A stretch of DNA of 64,000 bases from assembly GCA_037178975.1 (NCBI GenBank), contig JASJZH010000005.1:6634001-6698000 (forward strand), read 5' to 3'. Below, piece after piece: positions 1 to 11,496 of this stretch (within the stretch, counting starts at the first letter, position 1; each line of letters begins with the position of its first letter). Under the pieces are notes generated by a model. The model was given only the letters and a program-made list of their open reading frames with translations. It was not told the DNA's origin and did not search any database. A program made the position numbers and the translations under genes. Source of the stretch: Oscheius tipulae. Lineage: Eukaryota; Nematoda; Chromadorea; Rhabditida; Rhabditidae.

Positions 1-30
1 ATACCCGGCTTAAAGAAAAAAAAAACTCAC

Positions 31-743
31 CGAACTTCTGATAAAACCGCTGCCGTTTGATGACAATCGTGTAGTAGAGAACGTAGGAGGCGAGAAAGAA
101 GAAACCGACACATTGACTGATCTCACTGACGATGAATGGAATCAACCAGCCGGGCTTTTCGTAGTAGAGACCGATCAACATGATGACGGAGACGACAAAG
201 TTGAGGATTATGAGGACGACGTCGAGCCAAAGATTGACTGAATAGACGCCGAATGCCATACAGACTGCACTGAAGATGCACAGAACTATGGCCGAGACGC
301 CGGTGTAAAAGCAGGCTCTCTGGAAAGAATGTTTGTTGCATCGTAATCTTTCTTTATACTTTAATTGCATGTCTTCTAGTCTAATGACTTTCACTTCCAG
401 ACACAGTTCCTCTCCACGCAGACCTATGATCTTCTTTAACGTCCGAATACCCCAATTAAGTTCCTCATTCTGTTCACTACTACTTGGCTCATGCCTCTCT
501 TATATCCTACTCGTAAGAGTACACTACTAGGCTCTTGCTTTAGTCTATTTCCATTGATCTCCACAGTCACAACTGTCCAATTCACTCATCCTGTGGCTGT
601 TCCATGTTGTCCACCCCCCTCTAACCCACTTTGATGTGAACAGCTCCCTGGCAGCAGTTGTACTGTTCATCGGGATTGGTAACATTCTCCTCCTCGACAA
701 TAATACGTGTGCCTTCGAGACATAGACAGCAGCTGATTTCCAT
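31..743 (-). CDS. Four-TM nematode membrane protein, 5' part
   Basis: Two exons are visible (743-630 and 319-31), and a donor at 29-30 leads out of the window, so the 3' end is missing. The start is the ATG at 743; a stop lies just upstream in that frame. The short N-terminus is cysteine-rich (MEISCCLCLEG) and contains the pair NCCQGAVHIK before the first membrane segment. Exon 2 encodes about three hydrophobic segments (around VSAIVLCIFSAVCMAF, VVLIILNFVVSVIMLIGLYY and FIVSEISQCVGFFFLASYVLYY), ending in a basic stretch, KRQRFYQKF. The layout of a CC..H motif followed by four helices resembles small nematode tetraspan families of unknown function. The donor of exon 1 (gtgggt) keeps phase 0. 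The family name is inferred from architecture only and no function can be given. Confidence 0.6.
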
Positions 744-1571
744 GCCACGCCATTCATATCATCGCCGTCTGGTCGTTCTTCACAGCGATTGAGGACTGAG
801 ATAGGATATGATTTGTGCTCATGGGAGGTAAAGACAGGCGGCTGAAGGAAGTCTTTCAAAATCTCGGGCCCGAGCGAAAACTGATAGCCTAGACTGGCGC
901 TTTTTGCTGCTCTAAATGACTGGCATGTTTCGGTTCTATTTTTAGGAATAGGGAAGAACGAAGCAAAGAATATGAAAGAAAAAGGAAGGATAGGAAAGAG
1001 AGCTATACTAATTGTATTTAGGAGAGATGGCAGATTCTATTAGTTTCAGCTAGAGAGTGTCTGGATAGAAGGAGACAGCGATAACATGAGGAATCAAGAA
1101 CTGAATCATGGGAGAGAGAACCAAATAGAGTCAGAGGCAGAGCCATTCAGGAAGCGAAATGGTAGAGAAAGAGATAGTTTATTAGTTCTTCCATTTGATT
1201 TACGTCTGTCGAAATGTCTCTGCTCAATAGTCGCACTAAGTTATACTACAGATTGTCGAAACGTACAAGACGAGAAACATGTACGAAGAGAGTGAAACTC
1301 TTGTCTAAACAAGGGAGTATGTTGTGATCTTAAGATCAACCTGGCTGTCAGAGAGCCGGGTGGCAGAGCTGAAGAAACTAACTTGGGTTGTAACAGCCGC
1401 AGAAGATCTGCTGTTTACTTTTGCCAATCCAAATGACAGAGTGTGCTTTTCGAACGGGCAAACGACTTCTGGGTGGTTATGGATGTTTTTGTTTGGTTTT
1501 ACCGATGCGAGGGAGGAGTTGGGGACAGGCAGGGAGCACCTGCACAAAACATGTGTTCTGAAGTATTGAAT

Positions 1572-1599
1572 TTCTACAAACAAGAGAGAAGATAAGTTT
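1572..1599 (+). repeat. 28-bp direct repeat, copy 1
   Basis: Identical over 28 bases to 1925-1952, 353 bases downstream; the core is acaaacaagagagaagataa. The flanks differ, so the identity ends sharply on both sides. Confidence 0.8.
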
Positions 1600-1924
1600 C
1601 TCCTTGTAATTTCGAAAAATTGAGACTACTCTGTGATTTGTTGCGCCTGAGAGTGAGGCTGACATTACACACTCCCAGGTAATTAATAAAGATTCGAGGG
1701 TAGATCCTTCTCTCTTTATCTTGTACCGAGCCGACATCTGGTCGAAGGGGACAAATTGTCTTTTTTTCTCTGTTCCGAGGGAGTTGTTTGATGGGGAAAG
1801 GCAAAAAGTATTGAAGAAAAGAAAAAGAGACAGAGAATAGATCAAATGAGTTCTGAAACAGACATGCCAGAAACTACATGACAACTCAGCTGCTCAGTCA
1901 AGTGTTCATTCGGATGTGGTAGCG

Positions 1925-1952
1925 TTCTACAAACAAGAGAGAAGATAAGTTT
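1925..1952 (+). repeat. 28-bp direct repeat, copy 2
   Basis: Exact copy of 1572-1599 in the same orientation. Confidence 0.8.
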
Positions 1953-3018
1953 TGACAGGTGGAAACGGTCCGGACTGGTTCAAAAGGACACAATGAGCGA
2001 CTGAAAGGATCGGGACATGAATAGAAGAAGGACTGTAATAGGTCGGCAGTGTTAGGACAGTAGTACGATCGTCTAAACTTTAAGCAGCATGAGGAAAAGA
2101 ACAAGTTGAAAGAGTTTACATAGACAAATGCTACTGCGATGACGAAAAACCCTTCTGCAGAGGTAAAACAAGGAATGAAAAGATAGCGGAAGTTTCTCTG
2201 AGATCCGGTTAATTGGAGCTTCGAAAGAGAAGGCGGTCGTTTAGTTGACAGCAAGGAGACAGGTGGGATGGACACTGCTCACACACACGTGCACATTTTA
2301 CACCACACCAACATGAGAGGGAGGAGAAGACTCACACAGACATGTTGCCGAAACAAAAACTCGGCTAAAGGTGTTGGCCGACTGATGGATGGGATTAGTT
2401 GTCTTCTCTCGACTCACTTTTCTAGTCTGTTATTTGACCTTCGGTTATCATTTGAACAAGGGGCGAGAAACGATTACAGTTTAGTGGCCTTCAGCTTATC
2501 TTGTCCACGAAACTTCCGAAGAGGAAACATAATTTGAAGATCACCACCAATCTTCTTGGAATAGACAAGAACATTAGAGATACAGGAATAAAATTTTAGA
2601 ATGGAAAAATGTAAATGGAACTGTTGCTGACTCTCCTACCGAAGCTATTCCAAACAACTTTGATTAATTTATTTTAATGTTACAAAGTCTGCTGAGTAAC
2701 TTAACACAGAACTAGTCTTATTCGAGGGCTGAATAAGAAGAATCCAGTTTTCGTCTGCTATATCCTATAAACGAGGGTACGGCACAACGTGAGCTTGGAA
2801 ATTCAAGGGATTCTGGCACCTTTCTTCCTGTTTGCCCTCTCTCTTACTCATTGGTAAACAAATCAGCCCAAGTCTCTTCGAATTTGCTCTTTCCAGGGCT
2901 ACAGGTCGTTGCGTCCGTTTGCTGTTTTTATTAACTCGAGATAACCAAGGAAGAATTCTTCGTAATCAAGGCCTTTGTCCAATTTTATGGTGTAGAGACA
3001 CGTGCAAAGACTCTCACC

Positions 3019-5608
3019 ATGCGGCTGCTCCTGCCCCTTCTCCTCTGCTTAATCCACGTCTACTCCAAATCCGAGGAATGCAAACAGTGTGATCTCTTGG
3101 TCACTCTGCTCCATGAACAATGGGGAAACAATCTGACCGACAAGGATATGGGTTCGTGGATACCAAGACATCAGCATTCTTCGTTTCAGGAGAGCTTGCA
3201 AAGTTCATCTGCATCGAATTCAAGATAGAGGACAACTTTGTCTGTGACATGATCGTCGGGGATTTCGAGCCAGAAGTCATGTGGATTTTGGGCCAGATCA
3301 TCTTAGAACCTCATCAGCTTTGTGGTCTTCTTCTGACCGGTTAGTTGATGGTCCTAGGCAAAATGATAGAAAAATAGGATTGGGAAAGAAGTATACGTTC
3401 AGACTGCGGCCAGTTCCTCGACCCTTTGAACTCGACCTGGACCTTCAATATGCCTCCAAATCAGCCTACTCCGATCGAACAGAAAACTGCTCCAGTAGTC
3501 TGACTGTCTACTTTCTATAGAACTTCTTTCAGAGCGGCAAGCCTACCATGAAAATTCTACACTTGACCGATATCCACATGGACACCCAATACAAAGTGGG
3601 AGAGGAGGCACAATGTGGTGAACCGCAGTGCTGTAGACCATCCCAGGATCCGAATGTACTGTTTTATCCTGAGGAGGCAAGTAATAGTAAAAATTTAGGA
3701 ACTGTATGCTGAGAGAACAATCAAACAGGCAGCTGGAAAATGGGGAACTGTAGGTGTGTGTGATCTACCGTACTGGACCTTTACCAATATGCTGGCATCG
3801 ATTACGCAGAATCATAATGACGTAATTTCATACCAGTCTTTGGAAATATCAAGGATTTCAGATCGATTATGTAATGGTATCAGGAGATCTGGAGTCGCAC
3901 GCCGTATACGGTAGGATTACAGTTTGTATAGCCCTGACGTTCCGAGATCACTCTCTGTACGGACACGGAGATGCGATTTTCTAGAAGTGCGATGTCTTTG
4001 CAAAGTTGAGACCAGATCAAATGCTACAAATCTGTAGAGCGTGAAAAAGCTGAAAAATTCTGTCTCGGATTCTAAAATATGATAACTTCCAGACTATTCA
4101 CAAGCCGGAACCTCCGGAGTGGTGAAGAACATCTCGGACACACTCCGAAATTTCTTCCCAACAACTCCAGTCTATTTCGCCATTGGTAACCACGAGGGTG
4201 TCCCGATTGACAAGTAGTTTTGCTCCATTGTCTTTTTATAATTGTATCACAGCTTCGCTCCTCACTTTGCTCCAAAAGAATATCACATGGATTGGCTCTA
4301 CACCGCCATGTCGTCTGCTTGGAACGGCTGGATGCCTCAAGATCAGACCAAGAACTTCCAATAGTTAAAAGATAGTTTATCTGTATTATGAACATTTTTC
4401 AGTCGAGGCAGTTACCGTGTCCAACTGATCCCGAGCTCGCCTGGCCAGCCCGGATTGAGACTCTTGTCTCTCCACACAACCCTTGGAGGCGACCCGATGA
4501 ACTTGTTGGTTTCTTTTATACAATGACTCTTTTCTATTTCAGCTGGCTGTACGTTAATCAGACGGATCCGGATGGCACTCTGACTTGGGCTGTCAATGAA
4601 CTGTTGGCCGCCGAGAAGGCTGGAGATAAGGTTTGGGTGAGATGACAAAATTGGATAGAGAAAGACAACACTATTATTAGGTAGTGGCTCACATTGCCGG
4701 AGGAGACGGGGAGGCCTTCGAGGGCTGGGCCCTGAACTACTACAATGCGGTGAACAGATTCCAAAACACGATCGTGGCCAACTTCTACGGACACACCCAC
4801 TCGACCAACTTCTACATGGTCTACGCTGACCCGAAGAACTCCAAGTCCAGGCCAACTAACATGGTCTACGCAGCTCCTTCGGCTACTACCTACTCGGAAT
4901 ACAATCCAGCCTACAGGATCTATACCGTGGACGGAAAGTATCAGGGATCTTCTTATGTAAGTTGACACAGCTGTCTTATGGCTTTTTCTGACACACAACA
5001 CAAGAGTAGCTTTCGGAGTATTGAGACAAAGGATTCATTTAAAACATCCTTGGTATACCGGGAAAACAGATTCTGCAGAGGAGAGAATCTCCAAGCTGAC
5101 TACCCTTGGGACAGACTCGATCCTGACAAGTTATTAACAAGCATTGACAGGTTATTTACCCGACTGGATAAAAATATTGAAAACATTGAGCACAGACTGG
5201 CTACAATAACCCGATGTTTTCAGCAAGTGATCGACTTCGCAGAATATTTCCTAAATCTGACAGAGGCCAACGCAAACGATAATCCTGTGTGGAAGCCCCT
5301 AGTCTCTTCAATGAACAAAGAGTTTGGGCTTCGTGACCAGACACCGGCCTCCTGGAACGATTTCATCGAAAGAATGAAGACCGATGACGATCTTTTCCAG
5401 AGATTCTACTAGTGAGTCGAGTATTTTTTGGGAAAATCGAACAATTTCCAGTGTTCGCAAGAGAAGGAACCAGTACGACGGAGTCCAACCCTGTCTCGGA
5501 GAGTGCAAGATGAGTCTCCTCTGTGAATTCCGACAATTCCATCATGAGGGGTCACTCTGTACCGATCTCCAGGGTAGGGAATGCTGTCCAACTAAGAGTT
5601 CCGTTTAG
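3019..5608 (+). CDS. asm: Acid sphingomyelinase (secreted/lysosomal sphingomyelin phosphodiesterase)
   Basis: Hydrolyses sphingomyelin to ceramide and phosphocholine in lysosomes or outside the cell. Thirteen exons join without a stop: 3019-3151, 3190-3339, 3403-3494 (or 3497), 3533-3676, 3729-3821, 3862-3910, 4093-4213, 4253-4363, 4403-4504, 4543-4630, 4681-4956, 5224-5411 and 5452-5608. A signal peptide (MRLLLPLLLCLIHVYS) is followed by a saposin B domain with spaced cysteines, then the calcineurin-like phosphoesterase domain. Its metal-ligand motifs are all present: HLTDIHMD, SGDLESH, GNHEGVP, AHIAGGDGEAFEGW and FYGHTHS. The conserved GKWG..CDLP and APSATTY..YNPAYRIY blocks confirm the family, and a cysteine-rich C-terminal domain closes the protein. 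The intron at 3677-3728 must use a GC donor (AG/GCAAGT), because the nearby GT gives a stop. It is closest to the nematode ASM-1/2/3 paralogues; which one is not resolved. Confidence 0.93.
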
Positions 5609-6184
5609 GTGCCACAGTAAGACCGACGGGAAAGATTCTGTACAGGAAGCAGTCAAAAGCCAGCCCAAAGAGCAGTCAATTGGAAGTGAAAACGGCCGCC
5701 TACAGATTTATGAACTTTCGAAGAAGTAAACGAACTTTTTAAGGATAGATAAACTTTTTCTGACTATCTCCTATCTATTTTTTATACCGCTCAGAAGAGC
5801 GTTTGACAAAAGCAACTCTTTCGAGCCGCAATGCGGTCATCAAGGTCCGAAAACCTTTTTCCCGCTCGCCAAACGCCCGTTACCCTTTCACCGCGGTGTA
5901 ATAAAGTTACGTTTTGTTTGGGATTGCGAAATACAAACTACAGAAAGGATTCTGTGAAGTATGATTTCAACGAGAGTGCTGGCTGCCGCGAGGTCGTTCG
6001 CCAAGCGCTGCGAGATGATATGGGTGGGACTTTGACGCATCTGGGTCTCGCCCGTTGCCCTGCGTCTCTGTCCTTTTTATTCGAAAGGTCGCTTTCCATC
6101 TATTCTGCTCTGTTTTTGTTCTCTCTTCTGTCTATATTCTTTAAGTCATTGGTATAGTATAAAAATAGTCACATTTTCAGCAAA
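5609..6184. other. Spacer and probable promoter of the SF3B6 gene
   Basis: Contains the asm 3' UTR and the upstream region of the next gene. A 108-codon open frame at 5831-6157 has no splice partner or domain and is taken as chance. A tttcag acceptor lies at about 6175-6180, immediately before caaaATG, consistent with a spliced-leader site. Confidence 0.5.
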
Positions 6185-6850
6185 ATGGCGATGGCAGGAA
6201 GAACAGCACGCGGAACCCGGCTTCCGCCAGAGGTTTGTTCTATTTTCTTCCATTTCTAACAATATTTTTCAGGTCAACCGCATCCTCTTTGTCAAAAACC
6301 TGCCCTACAAGATTACATCAGAAGAAATGTACGAGATTTTCGGGAAATTCGGAGCCATTCGTCAGATTCGAGCGTGAGTTCTTTTCATAAAAAAAATCTA
6401 TCAGCCTTACCGATACTTCATCCTCATAACCAATAGCTTTTCAGCGGAAACACGCCAGAGACTCGCGGAACAGCCTTCGTCGTATATGAGGATATTTTCG
6501 ATGCGAAGAACGCATGTGATCATCTCAGTGGCTTCAATATTTCGAACAGGTCCGTTTATTCGATTCACTCCAAGGGGTTTTCTTCCACAAGCAAGCATCA
6601 GGCGAAGAGAGCAAAAGACTACAGTAGAAACTGATAAACCACACAAAGTGCATTGCCCTAACAAAAAGATATTTCCAGATACCTTGTGGTGCTCTACTAC
6701 CAGGCCACAAAGGCCTACAAGAGGCTGGACACGGAGCGTGCTCGCGAAAAGCTGGAGAACATCAAATCGAAGTACAACATCAGCGGAGATCTGACCAAGG
6801 TCAAAGAAGAGATCTACAATGCCCAGCTCACCCCCTCTGTCCGCCGCTGA
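6185..6850 (+). CDS. sf3b6: Splicing factor 3B subunit 6 (SF3b14/p14)
   Basis: Component of the SF3b part of U2 snRNP that contacts the branch-point adenosine. Four exons (6185-6232, 6273-6373, 6445-6549, 6679-6850) give a protein of about 138 residues, close to the family length. It is a single RRM: RNP2 is ILFVKNL and the RNP1-equivalent is GTAFVVYED, preceded by the conserved N-terminal [13 protein letters not shown]. The tail [21 protein letters not shown] is also typical. The start is the ATG right behind a tttcag acceptor with no upstream exon, suggesting trans-splicing. Orthology is secure because the protein is highly conserved across eukaryotes. Confidence 0.96.
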
Positions 6851-6954
6851 ACATTTCCCTGTCAATAAAAAGATCTCTCGAAACTTGAACAACTTTATAT
6901 AATAACAGACAGGGAGAGTTAATAATGAGTGACGGGAGATCATATGATAACTGA

Positions 6955-7750
6955 TTAATTGGTCTCGTGTTTCGAGATGCTACTGGCACGGCTGCCGGAG
7001 TCGGTTGATTGGCGACGACGTCTCTTCTTGGCCGGTGGAGCTCCGGAATGACGGGGCGTCTTCATCTCAAGTGGAGGAGCGGCGAATATACGAGTTTCCT
7101 GGAAATGTTTGTTAAAATCTGGTGAAAAAAGGTAGTCAGACCTGTTCCTGAATCAGTTCGCTGAATTCGCCTTCTGGGAGGAAGAATTCAGAGCTCTTCT
7201 CGAGCCAATCCGGATTGTCTTCATATTCCTCGATTGTGTTCATGTCGTAGAGTTCACCGAGTTTTTGGATTACCTAGAGTTTCTTTGAATTTTGTATTTT
7301 AAAAAGAGTACTTGTTGAACAGTCGGCCGAATTCTGTAGACGGGCTCGAATCTCATGATTTCGTCGTCCTCCTTCTTTTCTCGTCGCTTCTTGATTGTGG
7401 CTACGTCTTCTGGACTCAGGTAGTCTTCACAATCGAAATCCTCGTCTTCGTAGATGTGGTTCAGATAATCTGTGAGTAAACCCAGGTGCTGATGCTTGAA
7501 AGCCCCTGAAACCAATTGTTAACATATGAAAACAAACAATGTCTACCGGCCGGTTTGTATTCGATGATTTTAGAGAAGAGACGCGTTTGAGAAAGTGTAC
7601 ACCAGGTGGGAGCTACCTCAGTCCACGGGCGATTTGTGTTTGCGGCTTTATGTAGCGGACTGAAAAGGACCTGACGGATTTCGTCGACCGACTTTTTCCT
7701 GAAATAAGAGATGAAACAAAATGATGGATAAACCACGTGACGAGGCGCAT
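6955..7750 (-). CDS. mrgbp: MRG-binding protein, NuA4/Tip60 subunit (MRGBP/Eaf7 family)
   Basis: Subunit of the NuA4/Tip60 histone acetyltransferase that binds MRG15-type chromodomain proteins. Exons: 7750-7737, 7698-7547, 7505-7312, 7273-7142 and 7098-6955. The family signature is W.....LF..I..YKPAG..KH.H followed, after an acidic insert, by VIQKLGELYDMNTIEEYEDNP and FFLPEGEFSELIQEQ. This matches the order of blocks known for MRGBP/EAF7 (LF..M..KPVG..RHFHM, then LYDM..L.E.E, then F.LP). The C-terminus is basic and serine-rich (PPAKKRRRRQS), likely a nuclear localisation signal. The first coding exon is only 14 bases, behind a ctttcag acceptor that has no upstream exon. It is divergently arranged with syf-2, with start codons 484 bp apart. 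The family call rests on motif recall, not an alignment. Confidence 0.82.
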
Positions 7751-8234
7751 TCTAGCACATTCGGCTGCTGAGGCTTATTCTGAAAGACTATTATTTAGTT
7801 TATATTTACTTTTTCGGCAATATGTGCGGAAAGGTAATGAGAAATAGTTTTTATGGAAAGTAAAAGGCGGAGCTGAAGGAATTTGGCAATAAACGACTGT
7901 TTGAAATGCCGCCGAACCTCTTCGAATTGCGCGAAGATTTAAGCCTGATTTATTAGGCAAAAGATCTTCGCTAAAGATCGCGTTTTTATTTAGCTTTTTT
8001 TTTACTATTCTGTTTATGCTTATAAGCGAAAACGATCGAAAACAACGGGTTGGCACTGAAACTTCAAAAAGAAGTCCGTCGGCCTGAAAATTTGTGTTTC
8101 GCGGCCTCCCGCAATTGTACCAAACGCATGACTTCCCTTGCCGCTTTTCTATTTTCGAATTTAGTTTTTCTGCCTATCCTTTTTTTTGTTGTAACGTTGT
8201 TTCACGATATTTTTCAGGAGAAAACCTCAACAAG

Positions 8235-9088
8235 ATGTCAGAAGATGTAGGATCATCCGAAATGAAGAAGGAAAGCTTCGAGGATCGTTTCAGACGTCTT
8301 CATCAATTACGTGTAAGTTCCCATCTTTACCCTTCCTAAGTCACTTTTATTTTTCAGCAAAAAGCAAGAAAAGACAACATGGAACAAGTAGTGGAGGAGG
8401 ATCGAAAATCGAAACTGCCCAAAAATCACGAATCGAAGCGAGCACGTGAAGAATGGGAACTGAAGGAGATTGAGGACCGAGAGGCTCGTTTCTCATTATT
8501 TTTCCACTAAAAATCGTTTCAGAAGGCTGAAACAGAGGGAAAGGACTACGACCGATTGAAAGCACTGCAGATGCCTGCCGACGTCGCGGATAAAATCGAG
8601 TTCAAGCGCAAGAGGAAGCAGAATCCCGATCAGGGGTTTTCAAGTAGGGTTTACTCCATGCCCTTTTATTTTTTATATTTTTATAGCGTACGAGGATATG
8701 AGTTTGCGTCAGCACTCGCGTCTGACAGCCAGCCTGGCTCCGGACCTCGGTTCGTACAAGAAAATGCGTCAGGTTGTCGGCGGAGATCAGTTCTACCCGA
8801 CCGCGAACACTCTAATTCACGGAGCACACTATCCAACATCGTCGGCCATGGACAAACTGTCCAAGGATGTTTTGGGACAGGCAAAGAGCCGTGAGAAGTT
8901 CCATCGTCGTCGCATGTTCGACCCGGATGCGCCAATTGACTACATCAACGACAAGAACAAGCGCTTCAACGAAAAGTTGGAGAAGTTCTACGGAAAGTAT
9001 ACCGAAGAACTCAAAGTAACGGATTTTCTAATTGTTTTTGTTAAAGTCAGTAATTCAGGAAGATCTGGAGCGTGGTACAGCAGTCTAA
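8235..9088 (+). CDS. syf-2: Pre-mRNA-splicing factor SYF2
   Basis: Spliceosomal protein of the NTC/Prp19-associated set. Exons: 8235-8312, 8358-8483, 8523-8643, 8687-9015 and 9059-9088. The conserved core is clear: [71 protein letters not shown], then the last exon EDLERGTAV, which is the exact style of the SYF2 C-terminus. A charged coiled-coil-like N-terminal half precedes it. The intron at 8484-8522 has no GT at the required phase; the frame demands a GC donor (GAG/gctcgt), and reading through gives a stop. A tttttcag acceptor at 8217, 17 bases before the ATG, looks like a trans-splice site. Confidence 0.94.
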
Positions 9089-9610
9089 TTCCCGCCTATT
9101 CGAGCTCGTTTTCCACATTCAATGTATTTTGACACATAAATCGTTCCCATTTTCATTGCGATTCCGTTTCAAATCCAAAACGTGGTATCAACTATTGGTC
9201 GTACCTGTACAATCGCGTATAGCTTTTTGGATACTGCTGAGGTTTGAATAGATTCGGTTTCTAACTGACAAGTTATGCATTCTGCCCAAAAAGGAGATGA
9301 ACAATAGGAGAAAGTGGCTCTAAATTGGTCTCCAGTCCTCACACGACTGCTCATTTGACTCATTTGTCATGCGCTTCCAAAACGAGCCTTGTTTACATGG
9401 AACATTGGTCAATAGAGTCTTTCGAGTTTCAAAATGAGATTAGTCGTTTTTTCGAAGATGAAAACATCAGCTAGTCGATCGTTTAGCTGGGAAAACAGTT
9501 CGGAGTGTCGAATTTTGCAACAAAAACTATTGAAAGATAATTTATGAGTGTATGTACAGACTTGTTGGAATTATGCGTAAAGCATGTGGAATTGGGAGCG
9601 AGATTCTTGG
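9089..9610. other. Convergent 3' intergenic region
   Basis: Lies between the 3' ends of syf-2 (+) and a PMP3-type gene (-). No open frame with support; I see nothing else in it. Confidence 0.5.
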
Positions 9611-9827
9611 TTAGTAGGCCAATATAATGTAGCAGGCATGTATTATCCCGGGTATGTAGCCGAGAATAGTGAGCAGAATATTGATGGCCAGGTCCTTGTT
9701 GCAACCACGCTCGAGGAACACTCCCACCGGCTGAAGAGAACAGAATAAGCTTTGGTCTTTGTATAGAACTTACGGGGAGGAGAAGAGCGAGGAGGAACTT
9801 GCAGATATCGGCACAGGTGATAACCAT
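9611..9827 (-). CDS. PMP3/UPF0057 small membrane proteolipid, copy A
   Basis: Two exons (9827-9774 and 9730-9611) encode 57 residues: MVITCADICKFLLALLLP then PVGVFLERGCNKDLAINI..., ending HACYIILAY. PMP3/UPF0057 proteins (yeast Pmp3, plant RCI2, nematode T23F2-type proteins) have two membrane helices; they affect plasma membrane potential and cation tolerance in yeast and plants. Both helices and the motif PPxGVFLExGC are present. The intron falls between the two prolines, exactly as in the two sister genes at 11281 and 13365, so the three share ancestry. A longer in-frame N-terminus exists upstream, but homology starts at this ATG. Confidence 0.9.
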
Positions 9828-11280
9828 TTTTCGTCTAACTGGAAACGTGAGACATTTTGAAGGCATTATGGGGAGAAGAAGAGAAAGGTCGGACTGATTT
9901 ATGAGAGAAAAAGAAGGGTTTCGGGGAAGAATATTCAGATCTAAGCGAACCTTATATCAGAATTCGGTCGTTAACTGAGGCAAACAGACCACCTTTCAAC
10001 CCTGTTATGTTTTTACTTCATCTAGCTTCGGAGTATGGGATTCCTCGTATGTCTGACCGTGAAGCGAGACTGACAAGCTGTATCAAGCCATCATGAAATC
10101 ATATCTGAAACGAAGGAAACCCTGCCAAAAGATTCAATGTCAGAAAGTTATTCTCTGACAGAGTATGTTAGAGGGAAAGACTCAGAGCTATTGGTTGTCA
10201 AGAGTCAAAGTTAGACAGAGCATCAGTGAAAGAGTTGATGATAAATTGAAAGGGCTTACTTAGACTCTTAGGAAACAGTTTGTTTGCTCAACTACTTTCA
10301 GCAGACGAACGCCTTAAGGACAAGTAATGGTTGAGGGCCACTTCCTAATCGAAAACAGATTGATAAGCTGTCATATTTGTGTCAGAAGACGTTGCTTTTA
10401 TATGCTTCTCAGTCGAAAAACAAGTGGTGGGGGGAGGAAAACAGTCGAAACAGTCCGCGTCACATTCGACTTGTGAAAGGGGAATGGTGAAGCAAACAGC
10501 AAGGGTAGGCTGGAGTCTGGCTTGTTGTGACGGCTGGCGGATTCGATGGCAATAGTAGTAAACAACATCAACCCTCCCTCCCCCCATGTGCCCTTGTTAT
10601 TTGTCGTCTGCGCTCTCTCTCCTATTTGGCTGGGTATATATGACGCCGACTCTGGCTCCCCGATGTTTTTCTCTCACCATTTCAATATGTGTTTTTCACA
10701 GTAGCGATATAAAAGAGAGCGTCTTCGGTTCACAGACCTCGTTCCTTTTCTCTTATTATTTTGAGATCAAGATTCAATGCTTCCAAAGACTTGCTTAAAA
10801 GAAAACATCTTTCTCGAAGCAAAGCCTTTTGTTATATGGAAAAGTCTGACAGGATACCACTTCAGTCTATATGTCCCGGTGATCATTAACAAGAGTTCGT
10901 CCCAGTTTCCATATAATGCAAGCTCATAACTAATCTCTTGATTAAATAAGTAGGATCCATACAACTACACGTTCAAAGTCTGTTCTTTCGAACATCTGAA
11001 TGCATAAGACATACACAGAGCCTCGGGGTTTCATAACCGGGATCACAAGATCTTTTTGGTTATGAGTCACAGTTTGTCCCGAGTCTCTAACAGACAGAAG
11101 TACATTTGACTACCAACATGTTTTTGCGCCACAGAACGAGACAAACAGTTTCGGTCACATTTCTTCGCACCCTTTAGAGAACAGCCATAATCAGTAGTCG
11201 ACAGTCCTATGTCTATCTATCTCTCTCTCTCTCATTCGTGTCTCTCTCGACTACCTCAAAGTTCCAGTTTCAGAAACACA
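9828..11280. other. Divergent promoter region of two PMP3-type genes
   Basis: About 1.45 kb between the leftward PMP3 gene A and the rightward gene B. No supported coding frame. A TATATAT stretch near 10635, in the sequence gggtatatatgacg, could be a core promoter element but is 640 bases from the nearest start. CT-rich runs (ctctctctctc near 11220) precede gene B. Confidence 0.45.
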
Positions 11281-11496
11281 ATGGCCGTTACCTGCTCCGA
11301 TATCTGCAAGTTCCTCCTCGCTCTTCTCCTTCCCGTAAGTTGTCTCTACAAACCCGCTTTATTTCATCCTCTTCAGCCAGTAGGAGTCTTCCTCGAGCGT
11401 GGCTGCAATCAGGATTTGGCCATCAACATTCTGTTGACGATTCTCGGATACATTCCTGGCATCATTCACGCCTGCTACATCATCCTTGCCTACTGA
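11281..11496 (+). CDS. PMP3/UPF0057 small membrane proteolipid, copy B
   Basis: Two exons split between the paired prolines encode 57 residues, starting MAVTCSDICKFLLALLLP and continuing PVGVFLERGCNQDLAINI, ending HACYIILAY. It differs from copy A at only a few residues, so A and B look like the most recent duplicates; they are divergently oriented. Two helices are predicted (residues about 8-25 and 34-54). The ATG is preceded by a c(a)g-type acceptor-like sequence (ccagtttcagaaacacaATG), which may be a trans-splice site. Confidence 0.9.
   Translation: MAVTCSDICKFLLALLLPVSCLYKPALFHPLQPVGVFLERGCNQDLAINILLTILGYIPGIIHACYIILAY

Larger units (their letters stand above)
744..3018. other. Non-coding region between the 4-TM gene and acid sphingomyelinase
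   Basis: About 2.3 kb without a convincing gene. Open frames on both strands are short, lack splice-supported continuations and have no recognisable domain. It holds two exact 28-bp direct repeats (1572 and 1925). It must contain the promoters of the leftward gene starting at 743 and the rightward gene starting at 3019, but I see no clear core promoter. Confidence 0.5.

Noticed and set aside
5831-6157. 108-codon plus-strand frame upstream of SF3B6
   Set aside because: No domain, no splice continuation, and it overlaps the region expected to be promoter/outron.
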